A DNA stretch of 64,000 nucleotides. Source: Aeromicrobium terrae (GTDB taxonomy: Bacteria; Actinomycetota; Actinomycetes; Propionibacteriales; Nocardioidaceae). The position numbers and the translations under genes were made by a program. Each line of letters opens with the position of its first letter. Position 1 is the first letter of the stretch. Under the pieces are notes generated by a model. The model made no database searches, was not told where the DNA came from, and saw only the letters and a program-made list of their open reading frames with translations. This document shows, in pieces, positions 36,915-47,045 of the stretch. Where the stretch lies: the NCBI RefSeq assembly GCF_008039565.1, contig NZ_VDUX01000001.1, positions 434,001-498,000 on the forward strand, read 5' to 3'.

Positions 36915-37868
36915 CTACTGCTCATCGTACGCGCCGAGCGCCAAACGAGCGTGGTCCCTCACCTCGTCGGCCAGCGACGCCGGCTCGACGACGTGCACGG
37001 ACCCGGCGTTGCGCAGCACGAGGCGACGCAGCCACGACCAGTCGCCGCCGAACATGCGGACGCGCAGCAGGTCGCCACGACGCTCGACGTCCTGGACCGG
37101 GTAGTACTCGGTGAGCCAGTGCGCCCGCGGCTCGAGGTCGAGCACGGCGTACGGGGTGTCGTCGCCGACGGTGAAGAAGGCGGAGGCGAGGTCGCGGGGC
37201 TCGGCGTCGTGGTCGTCGGCCGACTCCCCCGTCAGCTCGGCGGACTCGATGCGGTCGAGCCGGAAGAACCGCAGGTCCTCGGCCTTCAGGCACCAGGCCT
37301 CGAGGTACAGCCGGCCGTTCTCGGTGAACAGGCGGCGCGGGTCGACGTCTCGCTCGGTGCGGTCGTCGCGCGAGGCCGTGCCGTAGACGATCCGGACCCG
37401 CTGACCGCTCTGCAGCGCGTGCACGAGCGTGGTCTGGAGCGCCGCGTCGACGTCCTCGAGGTGCACGTCGACCGGTGCGTCCACCTGCTCCCCCACGGCC
37501 GTCTCGAGCTTCGCGAGGGCGCTGTCGATGATGGGGAGCTGGGCGCCGCTCGCCGAGGCCCGCAGGGCACGCAGGGCGACGATCAGCGCCACGCCCTCGC
37601 TGCTGTTGAGCCGGAGCGGGCGCGGCATGAACTCGGCGTCGCGGATGTAGACGACGCCGTCCTCCTCGAGCGCGCCGAGGTCGAAGTCGATCAGCTCGCC
37701 CGCATACTCCCCCACGCCGGTGTACATCAGGAGGCGGAGGTCGTCGCGAATCTGCTTGGGCGTGACGCCGAACTCCTCGGCGACATCGCGGACCGGGATG
37801 CCGTCGTGGCCCTGCAGGTACGGCACCAGGGCGAGCATCCGCTGCACCTGGCTGCCGGAGCGGCTCAT
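36915..37868 (-). CDS. pafC: WYL-domain regulator PafC
   Basis: 317 residues: an N-terminal helix-turn-helix (VQRMLALVPYLQGHDGIPVRDVAEEFGV), a central WYL domain with a REWYL-type region around LYLEAWCLKAEDLRFFRLDRI, and a WCX-like C-terminus. With PafB it forms the PafBC activator of the RecA/LexA-independent DNA-damage response; WYL domains likely sense single-stranded DNA (family knowledge). Start overlaps the pafB stop by 4 bp. Synteny with Rv2095c. Confidence 0.92.
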   Translation of the reverse strand: MSRSGSQVQRMLALVPYLQGHDGIPVRDVAEEFGVTPKQIRDDLRLLMYTGVGEYAGELIDFDLGALEEDGVVYIRDAEFMPRPLRLNSSEGVALIVALRALRASASGAQLPIIDSALAKLETAVGEQVDAPVDVHLEDVDAALQTTLVHALQSGQRVRIVYGTASRDDRTERDVDPRRLFTENGRLYLEAWCLKAEDLRFFRLDRIESAELTGESADDHDAEPRDLASAFFTVGDDTPYAVLDLEPRAHWLTEYYPVQDVERRGDLLRVRMFGGDWSWLRRLVLRNAGSVHVVEPASLADEVRDHARLALGAYDEQ

Positions 37869-38827
37869 GAGGAGCTCCCGACGGCTTCACGGAGCCGGGC
37901 GACGACCTGCTCGCGGACGTCGTCCGGCGCCACGACCACGACGTCGGGCCCGTAGGCCACGACCTCCGACGCCAGGTCCCACGCGGACGCGAACGGCACC
38001 TCGAGCTCGTCGTGGTCGTCGCCGGCCGGGTGGACGGCGGACGCCATGCGGCGCAACGCCTGTCCGCGGCCGGACTTCACGCGCAGCACGGCGACGCGGT
38101 CGGGCTCCGCCGGGAACAGCGCCGCGGCGACCTTCGTCATGTCGAGGTCGTCGGGCACCTCGTACGAGCCCGCCGCCCCGGTGGTCTCGACGTCGCTGAC
38201 GACGCGCGACAGCCGGAAGATGCGCGGCGCCTCGCGGTCCAGGTCGTAGCCGCCGAGGTACCAGCGGTCGTGCCAGGAGATGATCCCCCACGGCTGGACG
38301 TGACGCCGGGACGACTCGTGGCCCGGGCGCTGATAGGTGAACGCCACCGGGATGCGCCGCGTGGCCGCGTCCCACATGACGTCGAAGCACGGCTCGTCGG
38401 CCGACAGCTTCGGCTCGGCCATGCGCAGCACGTCCGGGTCGACGTCGATGCCGGCCGCCTTCAGCTTGACCAGCGCCGACGTGGAGGCGCCGGCGAGACC
38501 GGCGTGCTCCCACACCTGCGCGGCCAGGCCCAGGACGGCGGCCTCCTCGCGGGTGAGGGCCAGGTCGGGCAGCTCCGCCTCGTCGCGCGGGATGCGGTAG
38601 CCGACCTCGTCGTCGAAGTACTTGTCGTTGCTGCCCATCTCCACGACGATGCCGAGCTCGCGCAGCTCCTCCTTGTCGCGCTCGAACATCCGCTCAAAGG
38701 CGGCCTGGCTGGCCGACTCGCGGTAGTCGCTGATGGTCTGCCGGATCTGCTCCTTGGAGAGGTACTGCCGGCTGACCAGCAACGCGAAGATGAGGTTCAT
38801 CAACCTCTCGGTCTTGCGGTCAGCCAT
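37865..38827 (-). CDS. pafB: WYL-domain regulator PafB
   Basis: 320 residues: an HTH at the N-terminus (KTERLMNLIFALLVSRQYLSK to FERMFERDKEELRELG), a WYL domain (RHVQPWGIISWHDRWYLGGYDLDREAPRIFRLSR) and a C-terminal WCX extension. Partner of PafC in the mycobacterial-type DNA-damage response. Despite its name it is not itself part of pupylation. Preceded within 13 bp by the FKBP lipoprotein gene. Confidence 0.93.
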   Translation of the reverse strand: MADRKTERLMNLIFALLVSRQYLSKEQIRQTISDYRESASQAAFERMFERDKEELRELGIVVEMGSNDKYFDDEVGYRIPRDEAELPDLALTREEAAVLGLAAQVWEHAGLAGASTSALVKLKAAGIDVDPDVLRMAEPKLSADEPCFDVMWDAATRRIPVAFTYQRPGHESSRRHVQPWGIISWHDRWYLGGYDLDREAPRIFRLSRVVSDVETTGAAGSYEVPDDLDMTKVAAALFPAEPDRVAVLRVKSGRGQALRRMASAVHPAGDDHDELEVPFASAWDLASEVVAYGPDVVVVAPDDVREQVVARLREAVGSSS

Positions 38828-38840
38828 GGACAGGAGGATG

Positions 38841-39749
38841 TCAGGAGGCGTCGAGCAAGTCGATCACGAACAGGAGCGTGTCGCCCGCCTTGATCTTGCC
38901 GCCCTGCGGCGGGGAGTCGCCGTAGGCGGTGTCGGAGGGGCACACGAGCACGACGCGGGAGCCGATCTTCTGGCCCGGGAGCAGGTCCTGCCAGCACTTC
39001 ACCAGCTGGCTCAGCTGGAAGGTGGCGGGCGCACCCTTCGACCACGACTCGTCGAAGACGTCGCCGTCCGGGTAGACCTGGCCGACGTAGTGCGCCGTGA
39101 CGCTCTGGTCCTTCCCGACGGCCTTGCCGGTGCCCTGGATGACCACGTGCGCGCTGGCCTTGGTGACCTTCTTGGGCGTGGACTTGGTGGCCTCGAAGCC
39201 GGACGGGTGGCCGTCCTTCATGACGAGGCTCGGGACGTCCTTGGGCAGCTTCTTCGCCGTGCCGGTGGCCTTCTGCGGCACCTTGGACACGATGTCGAAC
39301 AGGAACACCATCGTGTCGTCCTTCTTGATGCCGAGCGTCTGCTGCTCCTGGCCGAACCCGTCCTCGGGCGGGATGGCCACCAGGACGCGGCTGCCGACCT
39401 TCTGGCCCTCGAGACCCTTGATGAAGCCCGGGAGCACCGAGCCCTCGGTCAGCGCGACGGTGAGCGGCGACTTGCTGGTGAAGGAGTTGTCGAACTGCTT
39501 GCCGGTGCGGCCGTTCACGGCCACGTAGTTGACCTTGAGGACGTCGCCGGACTTGGTCTCCTCGCCGTCGCCCTCCTTGACGACCTTGGTGCCCGTCTTG
39601 TCGGCCGTGAAGTTCTTGGCGACCGTCAGCTTGGGGTTGTCGCCCCCGCCGACCTTGACGTCGTCGAGGGCCTGGCTGCCGGAGTCGGACCCGCCGCAAC
39701 CGGCGAGGAGGAGGCAGGCGACCACGGAGACCGCGAGGATTCGGCGCAC
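38841..39749 (-). CDS. Double-FKBP peptidyl-prolyl isomerase lipoprotein
   Basis: 302 residues. The signal sequence ends in the lipobox LLLAGC, so Cys is lipidated and the protein sits outside the membrane. Two FKBP domains follow: about 65-165 (VLKVNYVAVNGRTGKQFDNSF, VLPGFIKGLEG) and about 200-302 (VTAHYVGQVYPDGDVFDESW, IGSRVVLVCPSDTAYG). It catalyses prolyl isomerisation of exported proteins. GTG at 39749 was chosen for its AGAAGG site; the longer frame has no signal-like start. It lies between pafA and pafB, unlike M. tuberculosis where pafA and pafB are adjacent. Confidence 0.87.
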   Translation of the reverse strand: MRRILAVSVVACLLLAGCGGSDSGSQALDDVKVGGGDNPKLTVAKNFTADKTGTKVVKEGDGEETKSGDVLKVNYVAVNGRTGKQFDNSFTSKSPLTVALTEGSVLPGFIKGLEGQKVGSRVLVAIPPEDGFGQEQQTLGIKKDDTMVFLFDIVSKVPQKATGTAKKLPKDVPSLVMKDGHPSGFEATKSTPKKVTKASAHVVIQGTGKAVGKDQSVTAHYVGQVYPDGDVFDESWSKGAPATFQLSQLVKCWQDLLPGQKIGSRVVLVCPSDTAYGDSPPQGGKIKAGDTLLFVIDLLDAS

Positions 39750-39828
39750 AGGAAGACCTTCTGGTGGGGGACGGACCGGGCCAACCATAGCCGCGACAGC
39801 CAAGAGAACCCTGAGTTGGGCCGGGTTG

Positions 39829-41190
39829 TCACATGCCGTCGATGAGCCGCTGCACCCGCTCGTCGTGCGAGCGGAACGGGTCCTTGCACAGCACGGTGCG
39901 CTGCGCCTGGTCGTTGAGCTTGAGATGCACCCAGTCGACGGTGAAGTCGCGGCGACGCTCCTGGGCCCGCTTGATGAAGTCGCCCCGCAGCCGCGCGCGG
40001 GTGGTCTGCGGCGGCACCGACTTGGCGGCGAACACGTCGAGGTCGCGCGTCACGCGCGCCACCGCACCCTTGTTCTCCAGCAGGTAGAAGATGCCCCGGT
40101 CGCGCCGGATGTCGTGGTACGCGAGGTCGAGCTGGGCGATGCGCGGGTCGGCCCAGCTCAGGCCGTGCGCCGTGCGGTAGCGGTCGAGCAGGCGGAACTT
40201 GATGACCCAGTCGACCTCGCGCTCGACGAGGGACAGGTCCTCGGACTCGACGGCCTTCAGCGTGCGCTCCCACAGGTCCATCGCCCGGTCGACGGTGGGC
40301 GTGTGCAGCCCGTGCCGGTCGACGAACTCCGCGGCCTTGCCGAAGTACTCGGCCTGGATCTCCAGCGCCGAGAGCTCACGGCCGTTCGCGAGCTGGACCT
40401 TGCGGCGCCCGGTCATGTCGTGGGCGATCTCGCGGATGGCGCGGATCGGGTTGTCGAGCGTCATGTCGCGCATCGACACACCGCCCTCGATCATCCGCAG
40501 CACGAGGTCGGTGGTGGCCACCTTCAGCAGCGTGGTGGTCTCGCTCATGTTGGAGTCGCCGACGATGACGTGCAGGCGGCGGAACCGCTCCGCGTCGGCG
40601 TGCGGCTCGTCGCGCGTGTTGATGATCGGCCGTGACCGGGTGGTGGCGCTGGAGACGCCCTCCCAGATGTGCTCGGCGCGCTGGCTGACCGAGTAGATGG
40701 TGCCGCGCGGCGTCTGCTGCACCTTGCCGGCGCCGCAGATGATCTGGCGCGAGACGAGGAACGGGATCAGGACGTCGGCGAGCCGGCTGAACTCGCCACC
40801 GCGGCCGACGAGGTAGTTCTCGTGGCAGCCGTAGGAGTTGCCGGCGGAGTCGGTGTTGTTCTTGAAGAGGTAGATGTCGCCCTCGACGCCGTCGTCGGCC
40901 AGCCGGTGCTGGGCGTCGATCATCAGCCCCTCGAGGATCCGCTCCCCAGCGCGGTCGTGCGTGACGAGGTCGACGAGGTCGTCGCACTCCGGCGTCGCGT
41001 ACTCCGGGTGGCTGCCGACGTCGAGGTACAGCCGGGCGCCGTTGCGCAGGAAGACGTTGCTGCTGCGGCCCCAGCTGACGACCCGCCGGAACAGGTACCG
41101 GGCGACCTCGTCCGGCGACAGGCGGCGCTGACCCCGGAACGAGCAGGTCACGCCGTACTCGTTCTCGATCCCGAAGATCCGCCGATCCAT
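39829..41190 (-). CDS. pafA: Proteasome accessory factor PafA, Pup-protein ligase
   Basis: 453 residues. The [10 protein letters not shown] start holds the catalytic Glu, and [15 protein letters not shown] carries the essential Asp of the glutamine-synthetase-like fold. [18 protein letters not shown] and [10 protein letters not shown] are nucleotide/metal motifs shared with Dop. It activates the C-terminal Glu of Pup as a gamma-glutamyl phosphate and couples it to substrate lysines. Starts 39 bp after prcA. Confidence 0.97.
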   Translation of the reverse strand: MDRRIFGIENEYGVTCSFRGQRRLSPDEVARYLFRRVVSWGRSSNVFLRNGARLYLDVGSHPEYATPECDDLVDLVTHDRAGERILEGLMIDAQHRLADDGVEGDIYLFKNNTDSAGNSYGCHENYLVGRGGEFSRLADVLIPFLVSRQIICGAGKVQQTPRGTIYSVSQRAEHIWEGVSSATTRSRPIINTRDEPHADAERFRRLHVIVGDSNMSETTTLLKVATTDLVLRMIEGGVSMRDMTLDNPIRAIREIAHDMTGRRKVQLANGRELSALEIQAEYFGKAAEFVDRHGLHTPTVDRAMDLWERTLKAVESEDLSLVEREVDWVIKFRLLDRYRTAHGLSWADPRIAQLDLAYHDIRRDRGIFYLLENKGAVARVTRDLDVFAAKSVPPQTTRARLRGDFIKRAQERRRDFTVDWVHLKLNDQAQRTVLCKDPFRSHDERVQRLIDGM

Positions 41191-41229
41191 GGGATCAGCC
41201 TAGTCGCGAGATGGGCGCGCTGCGGGATG

Positions 41230-41922
41230 TCAGCCGAGCGCTTGGGCGACCGTCTCGTCCGTCAGCCGCTTGAACTTCCGCGGCTGGGGCCGGGTGCGGT
41301 CCAGCACGGCGACCTCGAGGTCCGCGGCCGGGATCGTCCGGGTCGGGCTGGAGTCCTGGCCGAGCGACTCGGCGGCGAGCCGGATGGCGGCCGCGAGGTC
41401 GAAGCCGTCGCTGTAGTGCTCGCCGAGGTGCGTCTCGACCTGCTCGCTCTGCCCGCCCATCACGCCGTAGCCCTGGATGTCCGCCACGGATCCGTCGTAG
41501 GTGAGCCGGTAGATCTGGTCGCCGGCGGCGTCGTCGCCCACCTCGGCGACGAACAGCTCCACCTCGTACGGCTTCTCGCCGCCGGAGCTGAAGATCGTGC
41601 CGAGCGTCTGGGCGTACGCGTTGGCGAGCCCGCGGCCGGTGACGTCGCGACGGTCGTAGGAGTATCCACGCAGGTCAGCGAGCCGGACGCCGGCGATGCG
41701 CAGGTTCTCGAACTCGTTGTAGCGGCCGACCGCGGCGAACCCGATGCGGTCGTAGATCTCGCTGATCTTGTGCAGGGCCTGGGACGGGTTCTCCGCGACG
41801 AACAGGACGCCGTCGGCGTACTGGACGACGGCGACGCTGCGGCCGCGTGAGATGCCCTTCCGGGCGAAGTCCGCCCGGTCTTTCATGAGCTGCTCGGGCG
41901 AGACGTAGAACGGTGCGGTCAT
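41230..41922 (-). CDS. prcA: 20S proteasome alpha subunit
   Basis: 230 residues, non-catalytic alpha-type ring subunit. The N-terminus ([24 protein letters not shown]) forms the gate, and [26 protein letters not shown] is the family entry to the beta sandwich. It docks Mpa/Arc, whose C-terminal GQYL inserts between alpha subunits. Nineteen bp after prcB. Confidence 0.97.
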   Translation of the reverse strand: MTAPFYVSPEQLMKDRADFARKGISRGRSVAVVQYADGVLFVAENPSQALHKISEIYDRIGFAAVGRYNEFENLRIAGVRLADLRGYSYDRRDVTGRGLANAYAQTLGTIFSSGGEKPYEVELFVAEVGDDAAGDQIYRLTYDGSVADIQGYGVMGGQSEQVETHLGEHYSDGFDLAAAIRLAAESLGQDSSPTRTIPAADLEVAVLDRTRPQPRKFKRLTDETVAQALG

Positions 41923-41941
41923 CGTGTGGTCCTCTCGTCCG

Positions 41942-42760
41942 TCAGGTCAGGGGGGCGGCGGGGCCGTCGGGACGTACGAGGCGAGCCCCGATGACGTCGT
42001 CGGCGATGGCGCCGACCTCGGCGTCCGAGGCACGGCGGTAGCCGTCGGCGGTGACGACCGCGACGACCGGGAAGATCCGGCGCGTGAGGTCCGGACCGCC
42101 GGTGGCGGAGTCGTCGTCGGCGGCGTCGTAGAGCGCCTGGATTGTGGCCGTGATGGTCTCGGTCTCGTTCAGGTCGTCGCGGTAGAGCTTCTTCAGCGCG
42201 CCGCGGGCGAAGATCGAGCCCGAGCCGACCGCGTGGAACGCGTGCTCCTCGTAGCGGCCGCCGGTGACGTCGTACGAGAAGATCCTGCCCTCGCGGGTGG
42301 CTTGGTCGAAGCCGGCGAACAGCGGCACGACGGCCAGACCCTGCATGGCGAGCCCGAGGTTGTTGCGGATCAGGGCGGCGAGCCGGTTGGCCTTGCCGTC
42401 GGCCGACAGGACGGTGCCCTCGAGCTTCTCGTAGTGCTCGAGCTCGACCTGGAACAGCCGGACCACCTCGACGGCGAGGCCGGCGCTGCCGGCGATGCCG
42501 ATGCAGGAGTACTCGTCTGCCGGGAACACCTTCTCGATGTCGCGCTGGGCGATGACGTTGCCCATGGTGGCGCGCCGGTCGCCGGCCATGACGACGCCGC
42601 CCGGGAACGTGGCGGCGACGATCGTGGTGCCGTGCGGCGCGATGTCGCTGAGGTCACCGGCCGCCCGCGCACGAGCGCCCGGCACGAGGTCGGGCGCCTG
42701 TTGGGCGAGGAAGTCGGCGAAGGAGGAGGAACCCGCAGCGGTGAAGGGCTCCGGCAGCAT
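41942..42760 (-). CDS. prcB: 20S proteasome beta subunit
   Basis: 272 residues with a propeptide of about 44 residues ending IAPHG, so that Thr45 of [21 protein letters not shown] becomes the N-terminal nucleophile after self-processing. Conserved Asp/Arg and Lys (DIEKVF) active-site residues follow. ATG 42760 overlaps the pup stop in a TGATG arrangement; a GTG one codon upstream is also open. Forms the proteolytic chamber with PrcA. Confidence 0.97.
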   Translation of the reverse strand: MLPEPFTAAGSSSFADFLAQQAPDLVPGARARAAGDLSDIAPHGTTIVAATFPGGVVMAGDRRATMGNVIAQRDIEKVFPADEYSCIGIAGSAGLAVEVVRLFQVELEHYEKLEGTVLSADGKANRLAALIRNNLGLAMQGLAVVPLFAGFDQATREGRIFSYDVTGGRYEEHAFHAVGSGSIFARGALKKLYRDDLNETETITATIQALYDAADDDSATGGPDLTRRIFPVVAVVTADGYRRASDAEVGAIADDVIGARLVRPDGPAAPLT

Positions 42761-42954
42761 CACTGCCCACCCTTCTGCACGAAGCTGCGCACGAACTCCT
42801 CGGCGTTCTCCTCGAGCACGTCGTCGATGTCGTCCAGGATCGAGTCGACGTCGTCGTCGAGCTTCTCCTTGCGCTCGACGTCGACCTCGGTCTCCTCGAC
42901 CTGGTCGGTGGTCTCGTCGGACTTGCGGGTGCTCTTGTGCTGCTGCTCGGCCAT
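42760..42954 (-). CDS. pup: Prokaryotic ubiquitin-like protein Pup
   Basis: 64 residues, acidic and disordered. The N-terminal half is rich in Gln, Glu and Thr; the [33 protein letters not shown]-type C-terminus contains the helix that binds Mpa. It ends in GGQ, so Dop must deamidate Gln64 to Glu before PafA can ligate it. Follows the GNAT gene by 16 bp and overlaps prcB by 1 nt. Confidence 0.97.
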   Translation of the reverse strand: MAEQQHKSTRKSDETTDQVEETEVDVERKEKLDDDVDSILDDIDDVLEENAEEFVRSFVQKGGQ

Positions 42955-42970
42955 GCCTCCAGCCTAGCCC

Positions 42971-43477
42971 TCAGACCCCCAGGTCACGCTCGTACCAGCG
43001 CACGTCGACGTAGCGGTCCATCTTGAATCCGACCTCGGTGTACGTGCCCACCTCGGTGAACCCGAGGGCGCGGTGCAGCCCCTCGGACGCGTCGTTGGGC
43101 AGCGCGACCCCCGCGTAGGCGCGATGCAGGCCCGGATGTGCCTCCAGCTGCCGGAGCAGCTCGCTGTACAGGATGCGGCCGATGCCCTGGCCCGTGGCGT
43201 CGGTCGCGAGGTAGATGCTGGTCTCCACCGACGGGGCGTACGCCGCCTTCGCGCGGAACATGCTGCTGGTGGCGTACCCGACCGCGCGGCCGTCCACGTC
43301 CGCCACCAGGAGGCGGTGTGGGCCGTCGGGCGTGTAGTGCCCGAACCACTCGGTCCGCTGCTCCAGCGTCATCTCCTCCAGGTCGAACGTGGAGTGCGAC
43401 GTCAGGATCTGGTGGTTGTAGACGTCCAGGAGCGCCGGCAGGTCGTCCAGGACGCCGGGGCGGATCTCGGCGGTCAT
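42971..43477 (-). CDS. GNAT acetyltransferase embedded between dop and pup
   Basis: 168 residues, closest to phosphinothricin/methionine-sulfoximine acetyltransferase-type GNATs: [20 protein letters not shown] start, [17 protein letters not shown], and a [16 protein letters not shown] acetyl-CoA loop (Q/RxxGxG/A). ATG 43477 overlaps the dop stop by 4 bp, and pup starts 16 bp later, so it is translated within the Pup operon. In M. tuberculosis dop and pup have no gene between them. Substrate unknown: a small amine, or possibly a protein of the pathway, but only position supports the latter. Confidence 0.85.
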   Translation of the reverse strand: MTAEIRPGVLDDLPALLDVYNHQILTSHSTFDLEEMTLEQRTEWFGHYTPDGPHRLLVADVDGRAVGYATSSMFRAKAAYAPSVETSIYLATDATGQGIGRILYSELLRQLEAHPGLHRAYAGVALPNDASEGLHRALGFTEVGTYTEVGFKMDRYVDVRWYERDLGV

Positions 43478-44976
43478 CGGCGGGTCAGCGTGGAGAACAG
43501 CTCGGCGGCGGTGTCGCACTGCTCGAACAGCTCTCCGACGTGCTCGGCGGTGCCGCGCAGCGGCTCCATCGTCGGGATGCGTTGCAGGGAGTCGTGGCCC
43601 GCCAGGTCGAAGATCACCGAGTCCCACGAGGCGGCCGCGATGTCGGCGGCGAACCGGGTGAGGCACATGCCGCGGAAGTACGCGCGGGTGTCGTGCGGCG
43701 GCTCGGTGATCGCCGCCTGGATCTCGGCGTCCGTGACGAGCCGGTCGATCCGGCCGCCGCGGACGAGCTGGTGGTACAGCCCCTTCTCCGGGCGGACGTC
43801 GTGGTACTGCAGGTCGACGAGGTGCAGCTTGGCGTGGTCCCAGTCGAGGCCGTCGCGGTCCCGGTACGACTCGAGCAGCGAGAGCTTGGCCACCCAGTCG
43901 AGGTCGCGCTCGCACTCGCGCGGGTCGCGGGCCAGCCGCTCGAGGACGTCCGCCCAGCGCCGCAGGACGTCGTCGGTCTGCTCGTCGGAGCCTTCGCGGG
44001 CGACGAACTCCTGCGCCTGCCGGAGGTACTCCCCCTGCAGCTCCAGCGCCGTGATCGTGCGGCCGTCCTGCAGCTCCACCACGTCCTTGAGCGACGGGTC
44101 GTGGGAGATGTCGTGGAGCGCGGTGACCGGCTGGGCGAGTGCGAGCCCGGACGACAGGAAGCCGGCCTCGATCATCGCGAGCACCAGCGACGTGGTGCCG
44201 TGCTTGAGGTAGATGGCGGTCTCGGAGCAGTTGGCGTCGCCGATGATGACGTGCAGCCGGCGGTACTTCTTCGGGTCGGCGTGCGGCTCGTCGCGGGTGT
44301 TGATGATCGGCCGCTTGAGCGTGGTCTCCAGGCCGACGCCCACCTCCATGTAGTCGGCGCGCTGGCTGATCTGGAACGCGTGGACGCTGCCGTCCTGCAT
44401 CTGGCCGACCCGGCCCGCGCCGGTGAACACCTGGCGGGACACGAAGAACGGCGTGAGGTGCTCGACGACGGCCTCGAACGGGACGTCCCGCCGCATCAGG
44501 TAGTTCTCGTGGGCGCCGTAGGAGGCGCCCTTGTTGTCGACGTTGTTCTTGTAGAGCACCACCGGGGCTGCGCCCGGCAGCTGGCCGGCCAGCTCGGCGC
44601 CGAGCCGCATCACGTGCTCGCCCGCCTTCTCCCAGACGACGACGTCGCGCGGGTTGGTGACTTCCGGGCTGGAGTACTCCGGGTGCGCGTGGTCGACGTA
44701 CAGGCGCGCTCCGTTGGTGAGGATGATGTTCGCGAGCCCGAGGTCCTCGTCGGTGAGCTGCGACGGGTCGGCGACCTCGCGGCTGAGGTCGAACCCGCGG
44801 GCGTCGCGCAGCGGGTTCTCCTCCTCGAAGTCCCAGCGTGCGCGGCGCGTCAACCCGTGCGCGGCCGCGTACGAGTTGACCACGTGGGTCGACGCGACCA
44901 TCGGGTTGGCGTGCGGCTGTCCCTTGACCGCGATGCCGTACTCGACCTCGCTGCCCTGCACGCGGCGAACGCTCAT
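43474..44976 (-). CDS. dop: Deamidase/depupylase of Pup
   Basis: 500 residues, PafA homologue. GSEVEYGIA has the catalytic Glu, [14 protein letters not shown] the Asp nucleophile region, and a Dop-specific loop lies around residues 40-80 ([24 protein letters not shown]). [18 protein letters not shown] and [10 protein letters not shown] bind nucleotide and metal. It converts the terminal Gln of Pup to Glu and removes Pup from substrates. Begins 27 bp after the acyl-CoA reductase gene on the same strand, leaving little room for its own promoter. Confidence 0.97.
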   Translation of the reverse strand: MSVRRVQGSEVEYGIAVKGQPHANPMVASTHVVNSYAAAHGLTRRARWDFEEENPLRDARGFDLSREVADPSQLTDEDLGLANIILTNGARLYVDHAHPEYSSPEVTNPRDVVVWEKAGEHVMRLGAELAGQLPGAAPVVLYKNNVDNKGASYGAHENYLMRRDVPFEAVVEHLTPFFVSRQVFTGAGRVGQMQDGSVHAFQISQRADYMEVGVGLETTLKRPIINTRDEPHADPKKYRRLHVIIGDANCSETAIYLKHGTTSLVLAMIEAGFLSSGLALAQPVTALHDISHDPSLKDVVELQDGRTITALELQGEYLRQAQEFVAREGSDEQTDDVLRRWADVLERLARDPRECERDLDWVAKLSLLESYRDRDGLDWDHAKLHLVDLQYHDVRPEKGLYHQLVRGGRIDRLVTDAEIQAAITEPPHDTRAYFRGMCLTRFAADIAAASWDSVIFDLAGHDSLQRIPTMEPLRGTAEHVGELFEQCDTAAELFSTLTRR

Positions 44977-45003
44977 GCGTTCAGCGTAGGGCGCGAGTCC
45001 CGA

Positions 45004-46995
45004 TCACCAGTGGACGCCCTTGAGCACGCGGGCGAGCGCGCGCTGCTGCCGAGTGGTCTTCTCCCCGGCGCCGTCGCCGCGGGCGGCGGCGGAGTCGGGG
45101 AAGATCTTGTACGCCTGGTTGAGGATGCGGAACGACGCGTGCGGCGCGACGGCGTGGGTGATCTCGCCGGCGGTGCCCATCACGGTGTTGATCTCGTGCG
45201 GCTTGTCGCGGATCGCGCGGAGCACCAGGTCGGCGGCCTGCGAGGGGCTGATGGTGGGGAAGGCGTCGTAGATCTTGGTGGGCGCGATCATCGGCGTGCG
45301 CACCAGCGGCATGTGGATCGACGTGAACGTGATGCCGTCGCCGATCAGCTCCGACGACACGACCCGGCTCCACGCGTCGAGCGCCGCCTTCGAGGCGACG
45401 TACGCGGCGAAACGCGGCGGGTTGGTCTGCACGCCGATGGAGCTGATGTTGACGATGTGCCCGGTCTTGCGGCGCGCCATCGACGGGGTGAGCCCCATGA
45501 TCAGGCGGATGGCGCCGAAGTAGTTGAGCTGCATCGTGCGCTCGAAGTCGTGGAACCGGTCGTACGACAGCCGCAGGGACCGGCGGATCGAGCGGCCGGC
45601 GTTGTTGACCACGACGTCGATGCCCTCGAAGTCGCGGGTGAGCTTCTTGGCGAGCTTGTCGATCTCGTCGAGGTCGGACAGGTCGCACGGGTAGGCGAAC
45701 GCCACGCCGCCCTGCGCCTCGATGTCGCCCTTGGTCTCCTCGAGCTTCTCCGCGCCGCGCGCGACGAGGATCGCGGTGCCGCCGAGCGCCGCGACACGCA
45801 GCGCCGTGGCCTTGCCGATGCCGGACGACGCACCGGTGATCACGACGGTCTTGCCCTGCAGCGCCTTCGCGGACGCCTTGTCGTTGCGGATGTCAGGGTC
45901 GAGGTTCTGCTCCCAGTAGTCCCAGAGCGTCGCGGCGTAGTCGCGCAGGCGCGGGATCGTGATGTCGGAGTCCTTCAGGGCCGCTTGCGTGATCGCGGCG
46001 TCGTACCGCGTCGGCAGCGAGATGTGGGCCAGCACCTCGGCGGGGATGCCGAGCCGGCCGAGCGTCTGGTTCGCGAGCACCTCGCCCGGTCCCCCGCCCG
46101 TGCCGCGACCGATCGCGTCCTGCAGCCACCGGGTGGGCAGCAGGTTCGTGACGCGGCTGTCGAGCTGGATCTGGAACGACGGCGACTTCGCGGCCTTGGC
46201 GAAGGCGTTGAGGACGTCGATGTTCTTCTGCGGTCGCGGGTTCACCAGGTGGAACGCACGGCCGTCGAGGTTGGGCTGGTGGGCCAGGTGGTCCATGGCC
46301 CGCGCGACGTAGTCGACCGGGACGATGTTCGTGCTGCCCATGCCCGCGCCGAACAGCGGCAGCCACGCCGGCACGTAGTCGCGCATCCGCTTGATCAGCG
46401 TGAAGAAGTAGTAGGGGCCGTCGATCTTGTCGATCTCGCCGGTCTCGGAGTCGCCGACGACGATGGCCGGTCGGTAGACGCGCCACGGGACGGTGGCCTC
46501 GTCGCGGACGATCTTCTCGGACTCGAACTTCGTGCGGTGGTAGTCGGACTGGAATCCCTGGCCCTCGTCGAACATCTCCTCGGTCCAGCGGCCCCGGAGG
46601 TCGCCGCTCGCCGCGATGGACGAGACCTGGTGGAAGCACCCGGCGTCGAGGGCGGCGGCCACCTGCAGGGCGTTGCGCGTGCCGCCGGTGTTCAACCGGT
46701 CGTTGGCCTCCTTGGTGGCCGTCATGTCGTAGGAGGCGGCCAGGTGGAAGAAGTGCTTGACCTCGCCGGCGTGCTCCGCGACCCAGGCCGGGTCGACGCC
46801 GAGGCCCTCCTCGGTGAGCTCTCCGGGGACCGGCACGATGCGCGTGGAGTTGTTCCAGCGGTACCGGAACCGGTCGAGCTTCGCCTCCGACCCGGGACGG
46901 ACGAGCACCCAGATGGTGCCGCGTCGGTGGTCGACGAGCTCGGCGATCAGACGCCGGCCGATGAACCCGGTCGCGCCCGTGACGAAGTAGGCCAT
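45004..46995 (-). CDS. Two-domain fatty acyl-CoA reductase (AcrA1/FcrA-like double SDR)
   Basis: 663 residues. Residues 1-375 form an extended SDR/thioester-reductase domain (VTGATGFIGRRLI, then YHRTKFESE with the Tyr-Lys pair). Residues 385-640 form a classical SDR (VVITGASSGIGKATAL, NNAGRSI, YVASKAALDAW). The fusion matches M. tuberculosis Rv3391 (AcrA1)-type enzymes that reduce long-chain acyl-CoA to aldehyde or alcohol, as in wax-ester formation. ATG 46995 opens the first Rossmann motif. Divergent from a dienoyl-CoA-reductase-like gene across 73 bp holding a KstR-type box. Confidence 0.85.
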   Translation of the reverse strand: MAYFVTGATGFIGRRLIAELVDHRRGTIWVLVRPGSEAKLDRFRYRWNNSTRIVPVPGELTEEGLGVDPAWVAEHAGEVKHFFHLAASYDMTATKEANDRLNTGGTRNALQVAAALDAGCFHQVSSIAASGDLRGRWTEEMFDEGQGFQSDYHRTKFESEKIVRDEATVPWRVYRPAIVVGDSETGEIDKIDGPYYFFTLIKRMRDYVPAWLPLFGAGMGSTNIVPVDYVARAMDHLAHQPNLDGRAFHLVNPRPQKNIDVLNAFAKAAKSPSFQIQLDSRVTNLLPTRWLQDAIGRGTGGGPGEVLANQTLGRLGIPAEVLAHISLPTRYDAAITQAALKDSDITIPRLRDYAATLWDYWEQNLDPDIRNDKASAKALQGKTVVITGASSGIGKATALRVAALGGTAILVARGAEKLEETKGDIEAQGGVAFAYPCDLSDLDEIDKLAKKLTRDFEGIDVVVNNAGRSIRRSLRLSYDRFHDFERTMQLNYFGAIRLIMGLTPSMARRKTGHIVNISSIGVQTNPPRFAAYVASKAALDAWSRVVSSELIGDGITFTSIHMPLVRTPMIAPTKIYDAFPTISPSQAADLVLRAIRDKPHEINTVMGTAGEITHAVAPHASFRILNQAYKIFPDSAAARGDGAGEKTTRQQRALARVLKGVHW

Positions 46996-47045
46996 GGCAG
47001 CGATGCTAGGCCACATCCGCCGCGAGGCGTCTGGACAAAGAGAAG

